Shown here: positions 1-8,422 of the stretch, one piece after another | Numbering within the stretch: the first letter of the stretch is position 1 | Layout of the letters: each line of letters begins with the position of its first letter | Source: Leptospira sp. | GTDB lineage: Bacteria; Spirochaetota; Leptospiria; Leptospirales; Leptospiraceae | Length of the DNA: 31,504 nt | Assembly: GCA_027531445.1 (NCBI GenBank) | Contig: JAPZRK010000005.1 | Location: forward strand, 1 to 31,504 | Direction of reading: 5' to 3' | Position numbers and translations under genes: made by a program | The notes under the pieces: model-generated | The model's database searches: none | The model's input: the letters and a program-made list of their open reading frames with translations, nothing else | What the model was told of the DNA's origin: nothing

Positions 1-77
1 TTCAATTTCATCCCGAATCCATACTCACTGAACATGGAAAAACATTAATTCAAAATTTTTGTGAGCTGGCTCTATAA
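1..77 (+). CDS. Glutamine amidotransferase, TrpG/PabA type (3' end only)
   Basis: Only the last 24 codons are present, read from base 3 to a TAA at 75-77. They give QFHPES followed by ILTEHGKTLIQNF. This is the C-terminal signature of class I glutamine amidotransferases of the anthranilate/aminodeoxychorismate synthase type; the His and Glu of FHPES belong to the Cys-His-Glu triad that releases ammonia from glutamine. In this family the ammonia goes to the TrpE or PabB partner for tryptophan or folate synthesis. The fragment cannot tell TrpG from PabA, and the catalytic Cys lies outside the window. The stop codon is immediately followed by the ATG of the ABC exporter, so the two are probably co-transcribed. 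Confidence 0.75.
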   Translation, partial: QFHPESILTEHGKTLIQNFCELAL

Positions 78-1973
78 ATGAAGTACTTTCTTCGATTGAT
101 GTCTTATTCTCTTAAATACAAGAGTCGCTTTACCCTCGGCATCGTATTCGCACTATTAACTGCTATTTTGAATGGTATTTCATTAACTTCGCTCGTTCCT
201 TTATTTGATTCTCTCGGTGGGGATACCACCAAACGACTGCACTTTGAGCTAACCAACCCGGAAAAAACCATACTCGTTGAAGAAATTTACATGGGACCAG
301 AGTTCTTAGATGGCTTAGATAAAATTAAAAGAGTTATCATTTCGATTAAGCTAAGGCTCAACGAATTTACAAAAGATATGGAACCAAAAGAGGTTGTCTG
401 GACGGTTTGTATCGCAGTGTTTCCATTGTATCTTCTAAAGATGCTAACTTATCTCATTTCGGTTTATTACATTGCAACATCGGGTTATATGGCTGTCCGT
501 GATATCCGCCAAGAACTATTTCAAAAGGTTCAAAGATTACCTCTCACCTATTTTTATAAAGAAAAAACAGGTTTGATCATGAGTAGAGTGATCAATGATG
601 CCGAGATCGTTGCCGCTGTAATCTCTAGCAACTTTCGTGACGCAACTATAAACTTTTTTTATGTAATTACCCACTTACTGATTTTGATATATATGAATAC
701 AGAGTTATTAATACTCGCTTGTATAACAATACCTGTTGTGATTCTTCCGGTAACTTTATTTACAAGAAAGATATCAAGCGCCACAACAAGATTACAAGAA
801 CGTTTGGCGGATTTAAATGGCCATATTCAAGAATTTATATCGGGTATCAAAGTTATTCGAACCTTCAGACAAGAGAAGGCAGAGATCGTAAAGTTTAAAA
901 CTATCAATCACAAAGTATTTCGGCGAAACTTTAAAGGTCAATTTTATCTTCAAATGGCACCCAGTTTAGTCGAATTGACATCCTCAATTGTGGTTCTTGC
1001 CTATTTTGCGTTAGGTGCAAAATTTATCTATGCGGGTAAATTTACACAAGGAGAGTTTATGACTTTCCTACTGATCCTTTTATTTCTACTTAGACCGCTA
1101 ACCCAACTTTCGCAAATGGTAGGTAAAATAACACAGGCCAATGCGGCGGGAAAAAGAATATTCGAAATCATTGATAGGGATTCCGAAATCGAAGAAGAAT
1201 CTGGTAAACAAACATTAGATGAAATAAAACATTCAATTTCCTTTGAAAACATCCACTTTGCTTATCCAGGCACAAATCAAGAAATACTAAAAAGTATCAA
1301 CCTTCAAGTCCAAAAGGGCGAAACGTACGCTTTTGTCGGAACTAGTGGTAGTGGAAAATCGACACTTATGGATTTGATACCAAGATTTTTTGACCCAACG
1401 CAAGGCAGAATCTTGGTAGATGGAATCGATATTCGCGATGTTACCTTAAAATCATTGCGAAGTAAAATCGGTATCGTTACTCAAGAAATATTTCTTTTTC
1501 ATGGTACGATTGCTGATAATATTTCTTATGGAACTAATTCATCGACTCGTAGTGATATCATTCGAGCAGCTCGGCTCGCGAATGCTCATGATTTCATAAC
1601 AAAGATGGAGCATGGTTATGATTCTATGATTGGAGTAAGAGGTTTAGATTTGAGCGGTGGACAAAGGCAACGTCTAGTCATTGCAAGAGCCTTGTTGCGA
1701 AATCCAGAGATTATGATATTGGATGAAGCAACAAGTGCGTTAGATGCTGAATCAGAAAGACTTGTTACTAGAGCTCTAGAAAGATTATTCAAAAATAGAA
1801 CTACTTTTATTATTGCACATCGACTTTCAACAATACGTAGAGTAAAGAATATCGTGGTAGTGGAAGAAGGTGAAATTAAAGAAATGGGCGATCATGATCA
1901 ACTATTGTCTCAAAATGGACTCTATAAAAAGTTATACGATAGTCAATTTTTGGATGCTGAGGTGCAAATGTGA
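78..1973 (+). CDS. msbA: MsbA-type ABC exporter, fused permease and ATPase
   Basis: A 631-residue half-transporter. An N-terminal six-helix permease domain (about residues 15-350) is followed by a complete nucleotide-binding domain (about 385-620). Walker A GTSGSGKS lies near residue 421, the LSGGQ signature near 525, Walker B ILDEATSALD near 548 and the H-loop AHRLST near 581. Such proteins dimerise and export a lipid or lipid-linked substrate; MsbA flips the lipid A core across the inner membrane. The first extracytoplasmic loop (about residues 45-104) is much longer than in E. coli MsbA and highly charged. The ATG directly follows the upstream stop, and the 3' end overlaps the receiver gene by four bases. 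The lipid A substrate is an inference; a multidrug or other lipid exporter remains possible. Confidence 0.8.
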   Translation: MKYFLRLMSYSLKYKSRFTLGIVFALLTAILNGISLTSLVPLFDSLGGDTTKRLHFELTNPEKTILVEEIYMGPEFLDGLDKIKRVIISIKLRLNEFTKDMEPKEVVWTVCIAVFPLYLLKMLTYLISVYYIATSGYMAVRDIRQELFQKVQRLPLTYFYKEKTGLIMSRVINDAEIVAAVISSNFRDATINFFYVITHLLILIYMNTELLILACITIPVVILPVTLFTRKISSATTRLQERLADLNGHIQEFISGIKVIRTFRQEKAEIVKFKTINHKVFRRNFKGQFYLQMAPSLVELTSSIVVLAYFALGAKFIYAGKFTQGEFMTFLLILLFLLRPLTQLSQMVGKITQANAAGKRIFEIIDRDSEIEEESGKQTLDEIKHSISFENIHFAYPGTNQEILKSINLQVQKGETYAFVGTSGSGKSTLMDLIPRFFDPTQGRILVDGIDIRDVTLKSLRSKIGIVTQEIFLFHGTIADNISYGTNSSTRSDIIRAARLANAHDFITKMEHGYDSMIGVRGLDLSGGQRQRLVIARALLRNPEIMILDEATSALDAESERLVTRALERLFKNRTTFIIAHRLSTIRRVKNIVVVEEGEIKEMGDHDQLLSQNGLYKKLYDSQFLDAEVQM

Positions 1974-2371
1974 AAAAAATTCTAATAGTAGATGATAATG
2001 ATAGATATGCCTTAAATCTACAAAATTACTTTCATGCGAAAGGGATATCGACCGAACGTGCCGTTAATGCGAAGCTTGGGTTTGAAATGTTTTCAAAAAC
2101 ATCTGACTTTGACATGATCATTTCTGATATCACGATGGAATCTCAAACCTCTGGTCTCTGGATGATGAGAAAAATCTATAAAACAGGATATAAGGGAGTA
2201 ATGGTAATTGCTTCAACTGGTTTTGATGTCTGGGGAGTCATGGGTATTTCCAAGTTTATTTTAACTTGGTTTTGTGGATTGGATTGGATGATACCCAAAG
2301 TTCCCCTTAAAAAGGGAGAAGTCTTATGGATACCAACTCAAAAATCTAAGGAACTATCTTCTCCAATCTAA
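1970..2371 (+). CDS. Stand-alone response regulator receiver
   Basis: A 133-residue CheY-like receiver with no output domain. The acidic pocket is D8/D9, the predicted phosphoacceptor is D53 (IISDITME), the switch Ser/Thr is in the AST at 81-83, and the conserved Lys is K110 (MIPK). It starts with GTG overlapping the TGA of the exporter (GTGA), the classic sign of translational coupling. The alpha4-beta5 face is unusual: residues 85-106 are rich in Trp, Phe and Gly (FDVWGVMGISKF, then TWFCGLDW) instead of a charged helix. This surface normally binds partners, so it may contact a membrane or a hydrophobic partner. No kinase gene is adjacent on this strand. The receiver call is solid; its target is unknown. 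Confidence 0.8.
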   Translation: MKKILIVDDNDRYALNLQNYFHAKGISTERAVNAKLGFEMFSKTSDFDMIISDITMESQTSGLWMMRKIYKTGYKGVMVIASTGFDVWGVMGISKFILTWFCGLDWMIPKVPLKKGEVLWIPTQKSKELSSPI

Positions 2372-2376
2372 TTGCA

Positions 2377-4284
2377 CTAATTTGATCCATCTTTTTCCTT
2401 TTCCTTCGGATTAAAGATATTTTGATGCTTTCCTGTTTTTAGATTCGAGTATTTTCCTTTTGACGGATCAGAAAGCTTCTTCACTTCTATCAACTCAACC
2501 TTTGGTGAAAATATCCAGCCATCGACATACGGGTTCTTGCTTCCAGGTATCGTAGACTCAATCTTCAAATGTATGTACCTATCAGTTACTATATCTTCAT
2601 TAATTCTGACAGCAAATTCCTTTTTCGTTTCATCTAACACGAAAGCTACGTCTTTGGATTTAACATATGCAATAGGCTTTGAGCGTTCATTCGGCTCTTG
2701 TCTTAAAAAGTCATCCTCAACCAGGATAAATGCATATTTTCCAAACGCTTTTTTTCTTAAGAGATGTTCACCTATCAATCTAGATAATTTTTCATCTTCG
2801 ATGGATTCATTTAATCGGATAAGTGAGAAAGTGGCGGATAAACTCTGATTTTTACCAATAGCTTCTAAAATTTTAGTGGCAAGTTCAGGTTGTCCTTTGA
2901 CATTTTCCTCCAATACTCTCAATGATTCTCTTGAACTGTGAATCGACAATGCTTCCACAGCCGCTTCTTTGATTTCACTTTCTGAAGAAGATCGCAAAAA
3001 TTTTTCAATGAGAGTTACATCGCCAGGAATTTGATTATAAGCCAGACCACGTAAAGAACTTGCAACTACCAATACATATTCTGAGTTCAATCCCTGAGAA
3101 ATTATCATCTCTCGTCCTGCAGGATCGCGCGTTTTTCCGAGACCTTCAAAACTTGCCGCAATAACTTCAATATCTTCTGCTTTTGTTCCAGAAATAAAAT
3201 AGGATAAAGAACTTTTATGGCCAATATCAGACAAAGCTTTGTATGCCGCTGGACGAACTTGATAACCATCTTTGTCGATTGCTTTTTGAAGAGATACTCT
3301 CCCACTTTTAATTCTACCTAATGCTAAAGCTGCGGCAGATCTGACTCGCGGAATGGGATAAGTTAATAAAATATTTTCTAACTTTTTTGAATTTTTATAA
3401 TATTCCCATTTAAAAACTTCTACGAGTCCACTTCTGATTTTTTCCGTGTAATCAAGCTCGCGTCTTTCCTCTTCGGTAAGATTATCTTCAACTTCTTTGA
3501 CTTCTTCTTTAAATAAGTCTTTTGCAGATCCTGTAACCTTACTACGTTTAGGTATACGGTTAATAGATATCTTTTGTGTCTTTGGATTATTTTTATTATC
3601 TATTCTGGTTGGCTTTTCGTTCTTTACAGCATCTTTTTTTTCTTCATATATAACGGGATCATTCTTAGGTTCTTGTATCGTAGTATTATCTACTAAAACA
3701 TCCCCTTTGTTTTTTGATTCCACATAATTACTGCTATCTGATCTTAGATTTTTTAAGGATTGAAGTATTCGGTCGGCTTTTGTCGCATAAACATTCAGCC
3801 CTTCCTGTGTATTTTCTAATTCTATACTCACGGATCTCAAAGTAGGTCCATCAAAGTCGTTCGGAGAGTTTTCTATTAGATCGATACATTTTTTTTGAAG
3901 GGAAGGTATCTCTGAAATCAATTTTGGTAGATCTTCAATCAAAAGTGCGCTTGCATTCATCTCCGTTTGGAGTGGTAGACCAGTCGTCTTTTTTGTTTCT
4001 GCTTGAAGTGCAACATTCTCACCAAATTCAAGCGTCTGAATCGTTTTTTTGGACACTATAAAAAACTCATCATACATTGAGTTATTTGTTATTAATAAAT
4101 TTGATGGTTTTCGCTTATTTGGATCTAAGCTACTGCCCTCAAATTCCTTATACTTTGGCGAAACGTTTGTTAATTGAAAAGGTTTGGCAGAAGAACAATT
4201 CGAAATAGCGATTAGGATGATAGCCAGGCCGAGGAGTGAAATTATGTCTTGACCCAGATTTTTTTTGTGAGAGCCTATTTCCAT
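2377..4284 (-). CDS. HEAT-repeat lipoprotein with SH3-like C-terminus
   Basis: I chose the ATG at 4284 (635 residues); a TTG at 4305 would add seven residues that do not look like part of a signal peptide. The N-terminus has a basic segment (SHKK), a hydrophobic stretch from about 14 to 27, and ISNC at 27-30, which fits the relaxed spirochaetal lipobox, so C30 is probably lipidated. Next come a Ser/Lys-rich region with some coiled-coil character (about 90-260) and tandem HEAT-like helical repeats (about 280-490, for example VRSAAALALGRI and VRPAAYKALSDIG). A beta-rich C-terminal segment around 510-600 ends in DGWIFSP and resembles a bacterial SH3-like domain. It is probably a periplasmic-side or outer-membrane scaffold. 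No enzymatic motif was seen. Its 5' end lies against that of hflX. Confidence 0.75.
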   Translation of the reverse strand: MEIGSHKKNLGQDIISLLGLAIILIAISNCSSAKPFQLTNVSPKYKEFEGSSLDPNKRKPSNLLITNNSMYDEFFIVSKKTIQTLEFGENVALQAETKKTTGLPLQTEMNASALLIEDLPKLISEIPSLQKKCIDLIENSPNDFDGPTLRSVSIELENTQEGLNVYATKADRILQSLKNLRSDSSNYVESKNKGDVLVDNTTIQEPKNDPVIYEEKKDAVKNEKPTRIDNKNNPKTQKISINRIPKRSKVTGSAKDLFKEEVKEVEDNLTEEERRELDYTEKIRSGLVEVFKWEYYKNSKKLENILLTYPIPRVRSAAALALGRIKSGRVSLQKAIDKDGYQVRPAAYKALSDIGHKSSLSYFISGTKAEDIEVIAASFEGLGKTRDPAGREMIISQGLNSEYVLVVASSLRGLAYNQIPGDVTLIEKFLRSSSESEIKEAAVEALSIHSSRESLRVLEENVKGQPELATKILEAIGKNQSLSATFSLIRLNESIEDEKLSRLIGEHLLRKKAFGKYAFILVEDDFLRQEPNERSKPIAYVKSKDVAFVLDETKKEFAVRINEDIVTDRYIHLKIESTIPGSKNPYVDGWIFSPKVELIEVKKLSDPSKGKYSNLKTGKHQNIFNPKEKEKDGSN

Positions 4285-5963
4285 ACTATCTATATCGGTA
4301 TGCAACCATAAGTAAAATTAGCGGCAATTTAGCTGGTCTTAAGCCAAATCAAATAAAAAAGCTCAAATCGCTCTCAGAAAGGCGGCTTCGGAGCGATTCC
4401 ATCATTACGCAAGAGTTTGCTCGGGCAGCGGGCGAGGTGTCTGTCGAAATCAAACGCCAGGTAGGATTTTTGATAGACCGGTCTGGTTATGTCACACATT
4501 TAATGGTGGGTAGCGATGCATCGATTGAAATACCTCATTTAGATCGATTCAGAGTTGCACAATCAAGACTCCGAGGGCTTCGTTATTTTCACATTCATCT
4601 TAAGGATGAGGCTTTAAACCAAGAAGACTTGATGGACTTAGTTTTAAATCGTTTTGATTCTATCACTGCAGCCGTGGTTGATAAAGATGGAATACCACGA
4701 TTTTATTATTCCGCATTTATCAATCCTGATCCAGATGCAGATAATCCTTGGATTGTACAAAATAAAGAATTTCCAGGCCAGTTAAAAGAAGGTTATGCGG
4801 ACATTATAACCGATTTAGAATCTGAGTTTACCAAAAAGAATTCAAATTTAAAAGAAGCTCAATTACAAAACAGAGCATTTCTTGTCGGTGTATATGAACC
4901 CAGAAAGATGAAGAGAAGTCCAGAGCACTCTATGGCCGAGCTGAAGGAATTGTGTAAAACGGCTGGTATTCATGTTGTAGATACTTATATGCAAAAGAAA
5001 CCCGCAGATTCCTCAACAGTTGTGGGAAAGGGAAAACTGCAGGAAATTATTCTAAAATCCGTTCACAAAGACATTGAATTATTGATTTTTGATCTTGAAT
5101 TACTTCCAGCTCAAGCTAAGAAGATTTCCGATCTTAGCGACCTTAAAATAATTGATCGTACTCAACTAATATTAGATATATTTTCGAAAAATGCAAAATC
5201 ACGCGACGGAAAGTTACAAGTAGAACTAGCCCAATTGAAATACTTGAAAAATAGATTGTCAGAATTAGATGATAATATGTCTCGCTTAACTGGTGGAATA
5301 GGTGGAAGAGGACCAGGAGAAACAAAATTAGAAATTGGCAATCGACGAGTTGAAGAAAAAATTACACGTCTTGAAAACGAACTAGATTCACTAAGAAAAA
5401 GAAGAGAGTTAAATAGGAAAGCTAGAGCCAAAAATGAAATTCCAATAGTAGCTATAGTCGGATATACAAACGCAGGTAAGTCTACGCTACTAAATGCTTT
5501 GACAAACTCTGAAGTCGTTGCAGAGGATAAATTGTTCGCAACTCTGGATCCTACAACTAGAAGAATTAGGTTTCCTGCTGAAAGAGAAATCATAATATCT
5601 GATACAGTTGGATTTATTCACGATTTACCACCCGATCTTTCTATGGCTTTTAAGGCTACACTTGAAGAATTAGGCGATGCAGATTTGCTTCTCCACGTTG
5701 TTGATTTATCAAACCCAAATTTTGAAGAACAAATGGAAGCAGTCGATGGCATCCTTAATAGTCTACACTTACACGAAATACCGAGATTAGTTGTTTATAA
5801 TAAAGTAGATGAGGTCGATCCGGAAGTAATTCATAGTATGCATGAAGTTGGTGAAATCTTGGTATCAGCAGCAAAAAAGTTAGGTCTGCCTGAACTTTTA
5901 GATATAATTGAAAACAGACTTTGGAATGAGAAACGTAAGCCTACTAAAGTTATTTCCAGTTAG
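4236..5963 (+). CDS. hflX: Ribosome-associated GTPase HflX, long form
   Basis: The GTPase core is complete: G1 GYTNAGKS near residue 409, G2 region LDPTTR, G3 DTVGFIHDLP, G4 NKVD, and a G5-like SAAKK near the C-terminus. Before it lie the HflX N-domain (from about 205, FLVGVYEPRK, with STVVGKGKLQEI) and the helical linker with GGIGGRGPGETKLE. HflX binds the 50S subunit and can split stalled or hibernating ribosomes. About 190 extra N-terminal residues precede the N-domain, containing GFLIDRSGYVTHLMVG and RLRGLRYFHIHL, as in some long HflX proteins. The start is uncertain. GTG 4236 is the only upstream canonical start in frame, but it overlaps the divergent lipoprotein gene and lacks a spaced ribosome site. 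Coding character seems to begin near SGNLAGLKPNQ (about 4317), where the codon is ATT. Confidence 0.88.
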   Translation: MKLCLDPDFFCESLFPYYLYRYATISKISGNLAGLKPNQIKKLKSLSERRLRSDSIITQEFARAAGEVSVEIKRQVGFLIDRSGYVTHLMVGSDASIEIPHLDRFRVAQSRLRGLRYFHIHLKDEALNQEDLMDLVLNRFDSITAAVVDKDGIPRFYYSAFINPDPDADNPWIVQNKEFPGQLKEGYADIITDLESEFTKKNSNLKEAQLQNRAFLVGVYEPRKMKRSPEHSMAELKELCKTAGIHVVDTYMQKKPADSSTVVGKGKLQEIILKSVHKDIELLIFDLELLPAQAKKISDLSDLKIIDRTQLILDIFSKNAKSRDGKLQVELAQLKYLKNRLSELDDNMSRLTGGIGGRGPGETKLEIGNRRVEEKITRLENELDSLRKRRELNRKARAKNEIPIVAIVGYTNAGKSTLLNALTNSEVVAEDKLFATLDPTTRRIRFPAEREIIISDTVGFIHDLPPDLSMAFKATLEELGDADLLLHVVDLSNPNFEEQMEAVDGILNSLHLHEIPRLVVYNKVDEVDPEVIHSMHEVGEILVSAAKKLGLPELLDIIENRLWNEKRKPTKVISS

Positions 5964-6321
5964 CGATCGCTAAATCAGAAGTTGGAAAAATCTTAATCTG
6001 TTTGGGTATGTCCATAAGTTTAAGGACATTGTCCAAAAATGGATTTAATCCTCCGATATACATTCTTCCCTGATGTTGCTCTACTATTTTTATCATACTC
6101 AGAAGAGTAGAGACACCGATGCTATTTATATATTGAAGGTAAGTTAAATCTAAAATCAAATTATAGATATTATTCTGAAAAATTTCATTCACTTTTTCGT
6201 TTATTTCATAAGCGTTTGTATTCGTAATTTGACCATCAAAGATGAGAAGGACAACTTGATCCTTTCCGACTGTTCTCGTTTCAATTTTTAGCTTAAGAGA
6301 AGAAAATTCTAAATTACTCAT
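5950..6321 (-). CDS. STAS-domain protein, anti-sigma-factor-antagonist family
   Basis: A 123-residue single STAS domain with alternating strands and helices (VVLLIFDGQI, then LILDLTYLQYINSIGVSTLLSMIK). In SpoIIAA-type proteins the loop reads D-S-S-G, and the second Ser is phosphorylated by the anti-sigma kinase. Here the loop reads N66-S67-I68-G69, so by direct alignment the phosphoacceptor position is Ile and only the first Ser remains. It may therefore act constitutively or use S67. The gene starts seven bases after the stop of homoserine dehydrogenase, so it is probably in the same transcript, although no metabolic link is evident. Its 3' end overlaps the end of hflX by 14 bases tail to tail. 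No cognate kinase or sigma factor is in the window. Confidence 0.8.
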   Translation of the reverse strand: MSNLEFSSLKLKIETRTVGKDQVVLLIFDGQITNTNAYEINEKVNEIFQNNIYNLILDLTYLQYINSIGVSTLLSMIKIVEQHQGRMYIGGLNPFLDNVLKLMDIPKQIKIFPTSDLAIANWK

Positions 6322-6328
6322 GAACTAT

Positions 6329-7621
6329 TTACTTTGAATTAAGATTTTCGAGAAGTCGAATCGCAATGGTCTTTTCTTTTATGAAGGCAGAAAGTTGATC
6401 TATTTCTTGGATAGATTTTTGAAAATTTCCTTCTGTAGATTCATGAGTGACTACAATTACATGAACAGGTTCGGTTTCTGACTCTTTTTGTTGAACTGAG
6501 GCGATCGATATATTGTTTTTTCCTAATATGTGAGCAATTTCGGATAATACACCTGGTTTGTCAACGGTTGAAAATCGAAGATAATATCTTACTAAATTCT
6601 CTGAGTATTGAGCTTGTTCCGAAGGTTTGTAAACATTATTTTCAATAGTTTGATTTTGTAATCCGTTTCGAGACCCATAGTATATTAGGTCTGCAAGTAC
6701 GGCACTAGCGGTTGGTAATCCTCCTGCTCCTTTTCCCGTGATCATTCCTGAATCGGCTTCGGCAGTCTTATAATACACAGCATTTGATTCATTCATTACG
6801 TTAGCCAAAGGATGATTGAGAGGAAGCAGTGTGGGATGAACTTTTGTTAGTATTGCATTACCAACTCTCTTCGATATGCCAAGAAGTTTAATTCTGTATC
6901 CGAGAGCTTTGCTTGATTGAATATCAATTGATTTTAAATTGCTAATGCCTTCAATTTTCACATTACTGAATGGAACTTTTTGGCGATATGCTAGGGAAGC
7001 CAACAAAGAGATCTTGTGGGCAGCGTCAATTCCTTCTACATCGAAGGTTGGATCAGCTTCGGCAAATCCAAGTTCTTGAGCAACTTTCAAAGCATGAGCA
7101 TAATCCCAATTTTCTTCCTCCATTTTCGTAAGTATGAAATTTGTAGTACCATTTAAAATGCCACAGATCACCTCAAATTCACATGAGGCCAGACCATCCC
7201 TTAAGGTACGAATGATTGGAATGGATCCGGCCACCGCTGCTTCGTAACCAATTTCCATTGAATTTTCTGATGCGATTGCAAAGAGTTCATCACCTTTTTC
7301 TGAGAGTAGGGCTTTGTTTGCCGTAATGACAGTTTTGCCATTTTTAAGCGATTTTTTTACGAGATCAAAGGCGATTGAGGTTCCTCCCATAAGTTCAATG
7401 ACTACATCTACTTCTGGAATGTCTGGAATGGAAAGGGGGTCGGTAGAAATTTGTAAGTTTGATAAATTTTTGACTTTGGATGGAGTGCGTGTAGCAATTG
7501 CCACGACTTCAAGATCCAGTTGGTTGCGATCCTGGATGGTCCTTCTATTTTTTTCAATGAGTTGAAGTAGGCTAGAGCCCACAACTCCCACACCAATCAG
7601 ACCGATTCGAATTTGTTTCAT
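6329..7621 (-). CDS. hom: Homoserine dehydrogenase with ACT domain
   Basis: 430 residues. The N-terminal Rossmann fold opens with GLIGVGVVGSSLLQLI. The catalytic/substrate region includes NGTTNFILTKM and ELGFAEADPTFDVEGIDAAHK, the recognisable homoserine dehydrogenase signature. A C-terminal ACT domain (about 345-425, YYLRFSTVDKPGVLSEIAHIL) probably senses threonine. The enzyme reduces aspartate semialdehyde to homoserine with NAD(P)H, the branch point to threonine and methionine. It is a monofunctional long form, not fused to aspartokinase. The ATG at 7621 immediately precedes the Rossmann strand. There is no convincing Shine-Dalgarno sequence, and a small hairpin (7632-7648) lies just upstream. 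Confidence 0.95.
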   Translation of the reverse strand: MKQIRIGLIGVGVVGSSLLQLIEKNRRTIQDRNQLDLEVVAIATRTPSKVKNLSNLQISTDPLSIPDIPEVDVVIELMGGTSIAFDLVKKSLKNGKTVITANKALLSEKGDELFAIASENSMEIGYEAAVAGSIPIIRTLRDGLASCEFEVICGILNGTTNFILTKMEEENWDYAHALKVAQELGFAEADPTFDVEGIDAAHKISLLASLAYRQKVPFSNVKIEGISNLKSIDIQSSKALGYRIKLLGISKRVGNAILTKVHPTLLPLNHPLANVMNESNAVYYKTAEADSGMITGKGAGGLPTASAVLADLIYYGSRNGLQNQTIENNVYKPSEQAQYSENLVRYYLRFSTVDKPGVLSEIAHILGKNNISIASVQQKESETEPVHVIVVTHESTEGNFQKSIQEIDQLSAFIKEKTIAIRLLENLNSK

Positions 7622-7631
7622 CTATGTGCAT

Positions 7632-7648
7632 CTTTTCGATTGGAAAAG
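7632..7648 (-). other. Small hairpin in the hom leader
   Basis: Perfect six-base arms CTTTTC/GAAAAG around a five-base loop, about ten bases upstream of the hom start codon. It would form in the hom mRNA leader close to the ribosome-binding region. It is short and AT-rich, so it could be chance. Confidence 0.25.
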
Positions 7649-7709
7649 TCCGATCTACTTAAAAAAAAATGAAAAAAAATCAAATTTTGAAAGAACTTCT
7701 TTAGCTTTT

Positions 7710-7737
7710 TTGATTTCCTTGAGATAACTAATATAAG
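7710..7737 (+). promoter_or_regulatory. Sigma-70-like promoter of the lysine-rich membrane protein gene
   Basis: TTGATT at 7710-7715 and TATAAG at 7732-7737 are separated by 16 bases, close to the bacterial consensus. A ribosome site AAGGA (7753-7757) lies eight bases before the ATG at 7766. The rest of this 144-base divergent intergenic region is A/T-rich, with A-runs at 7661-7680, and holds nothing else I recognise. Confidence 0.5.
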
Positions 7738-7765
7738 CATTGTCTCGGCAATAAGGATATTCATT

Positions 7766-8422
7766 ATGGCAACGAAAAAATCATCTTCTGCCGCTAAGAA
7801 AAAAGCTGCTCCAAAAAAACAAGCAGCAAAGAAGAAATCAACGTCGGTAAAAAATCAATCAGTAATAGACGAATCAGCCGCACTATACACGAACGACGCA
7901 AGCGTACAAGCATCTCTTCAAGCGGAAACAACTAATTCCATCGACACTCCTCAAAAAAGTGAATCAGGTAATGGAATCTACCTATTTCTAGTATTAGCAG
8001 GCGTAGCCGCGATCGGTTACCTCGGTTATGCGAAGTATACTGGAAAAAAAGCGGAACCATCGGCAACTGCAACAACCCCTACTCCACAGACTCAAGAACA
8101 GGTAAAGCCTGAAGTGAAAGTTGAAAAAGTGGAAGAAGTACCTCCTGTCACAGTAACTCAAAAATTTGCTGTAGATAAGATAGAAACGGGAAAAAAATGG
8201 GACGAAGCAAATACCTATTGTGAAAAAATGGGAGCCGTTTTACCTTCAAAGCAAGAATTTGCAGAAATTCTAAAAGATGCTCCAAGTGAGTTAAAGACTG
8301 GAGATATTTTTTGGACTAGAAGTTTTGCAAATGATACGAAGGGATTCGGATTTAATCTAAAATCTGGAAAAGCGACTAGCCTTCCGAAAACAGAAAAGCA
8401 TAAAGTAGTTTGTAAAAACTAA
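7766..8422 (+). CDS. Single-pass membrane protein with histone-H1-like tail and lectin-like C-terminus
   Basis: 218 residues in four parts. Residues 1-30 are almost entirely Lys, Ala and Ser, like bacterial histone-H1-type tails. Residues 71-88 form one transmembrane helix (YLFLVLAGVAAIGYLGYAKY). Residues 95-130 are a Pro/Thr/Glu/Lys-rich linker. The C-terminal part (133-218) contains KWDEANTYCEKMGAVLPSKQEF and a closing Cys, the pattern of the DUF1566/Lcl and C-type-lectin-like fold; C152 and C216 could form a disulfide. With a very basic N-tail, the positive-inside rule puts the tail in the cytoplasm and the lectin-like part in the periplasm. It has its own promoter and a good ribosome site. 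No enzymatic motif was seen; a role in DNA or polyanion contact is speculation. Confidence 0.75.
   Translation: MATKKSSSAAKKKAAPKKQAAKKKSTSVKNQSVIDESAALYTNDASVQASLQAETTNSIDTPQKSESGNGIYLFLVLAGVAAIGYLGYAKYTGKKAEPSATATTPTPQTQEQVKPEVKVEKVEEVPPVTVTQKFAVDKIETGKKWDEANTYCEKMGAVLPSKQEFAEILKDAPSELKTGDIFWTRSFANDTKGFGFNLKSGKATSLPKTEKHKVVCKN

Noticed and set aside
5162..5593. 143-codon open frame on the - strand inside hflX
   Set aside because: It is antisense to the conserved HflX linker and G1-G2 region; its composition is that of a reverse-strand shadow.
7661..7680. Poly-A tracts between hom and the lysine-rich protein gene as a possible terminator or bent DNA
   Set aside because: No stem precedes them, both flanking genes point away, and A-runs are frequent in this AT-rich sequence.
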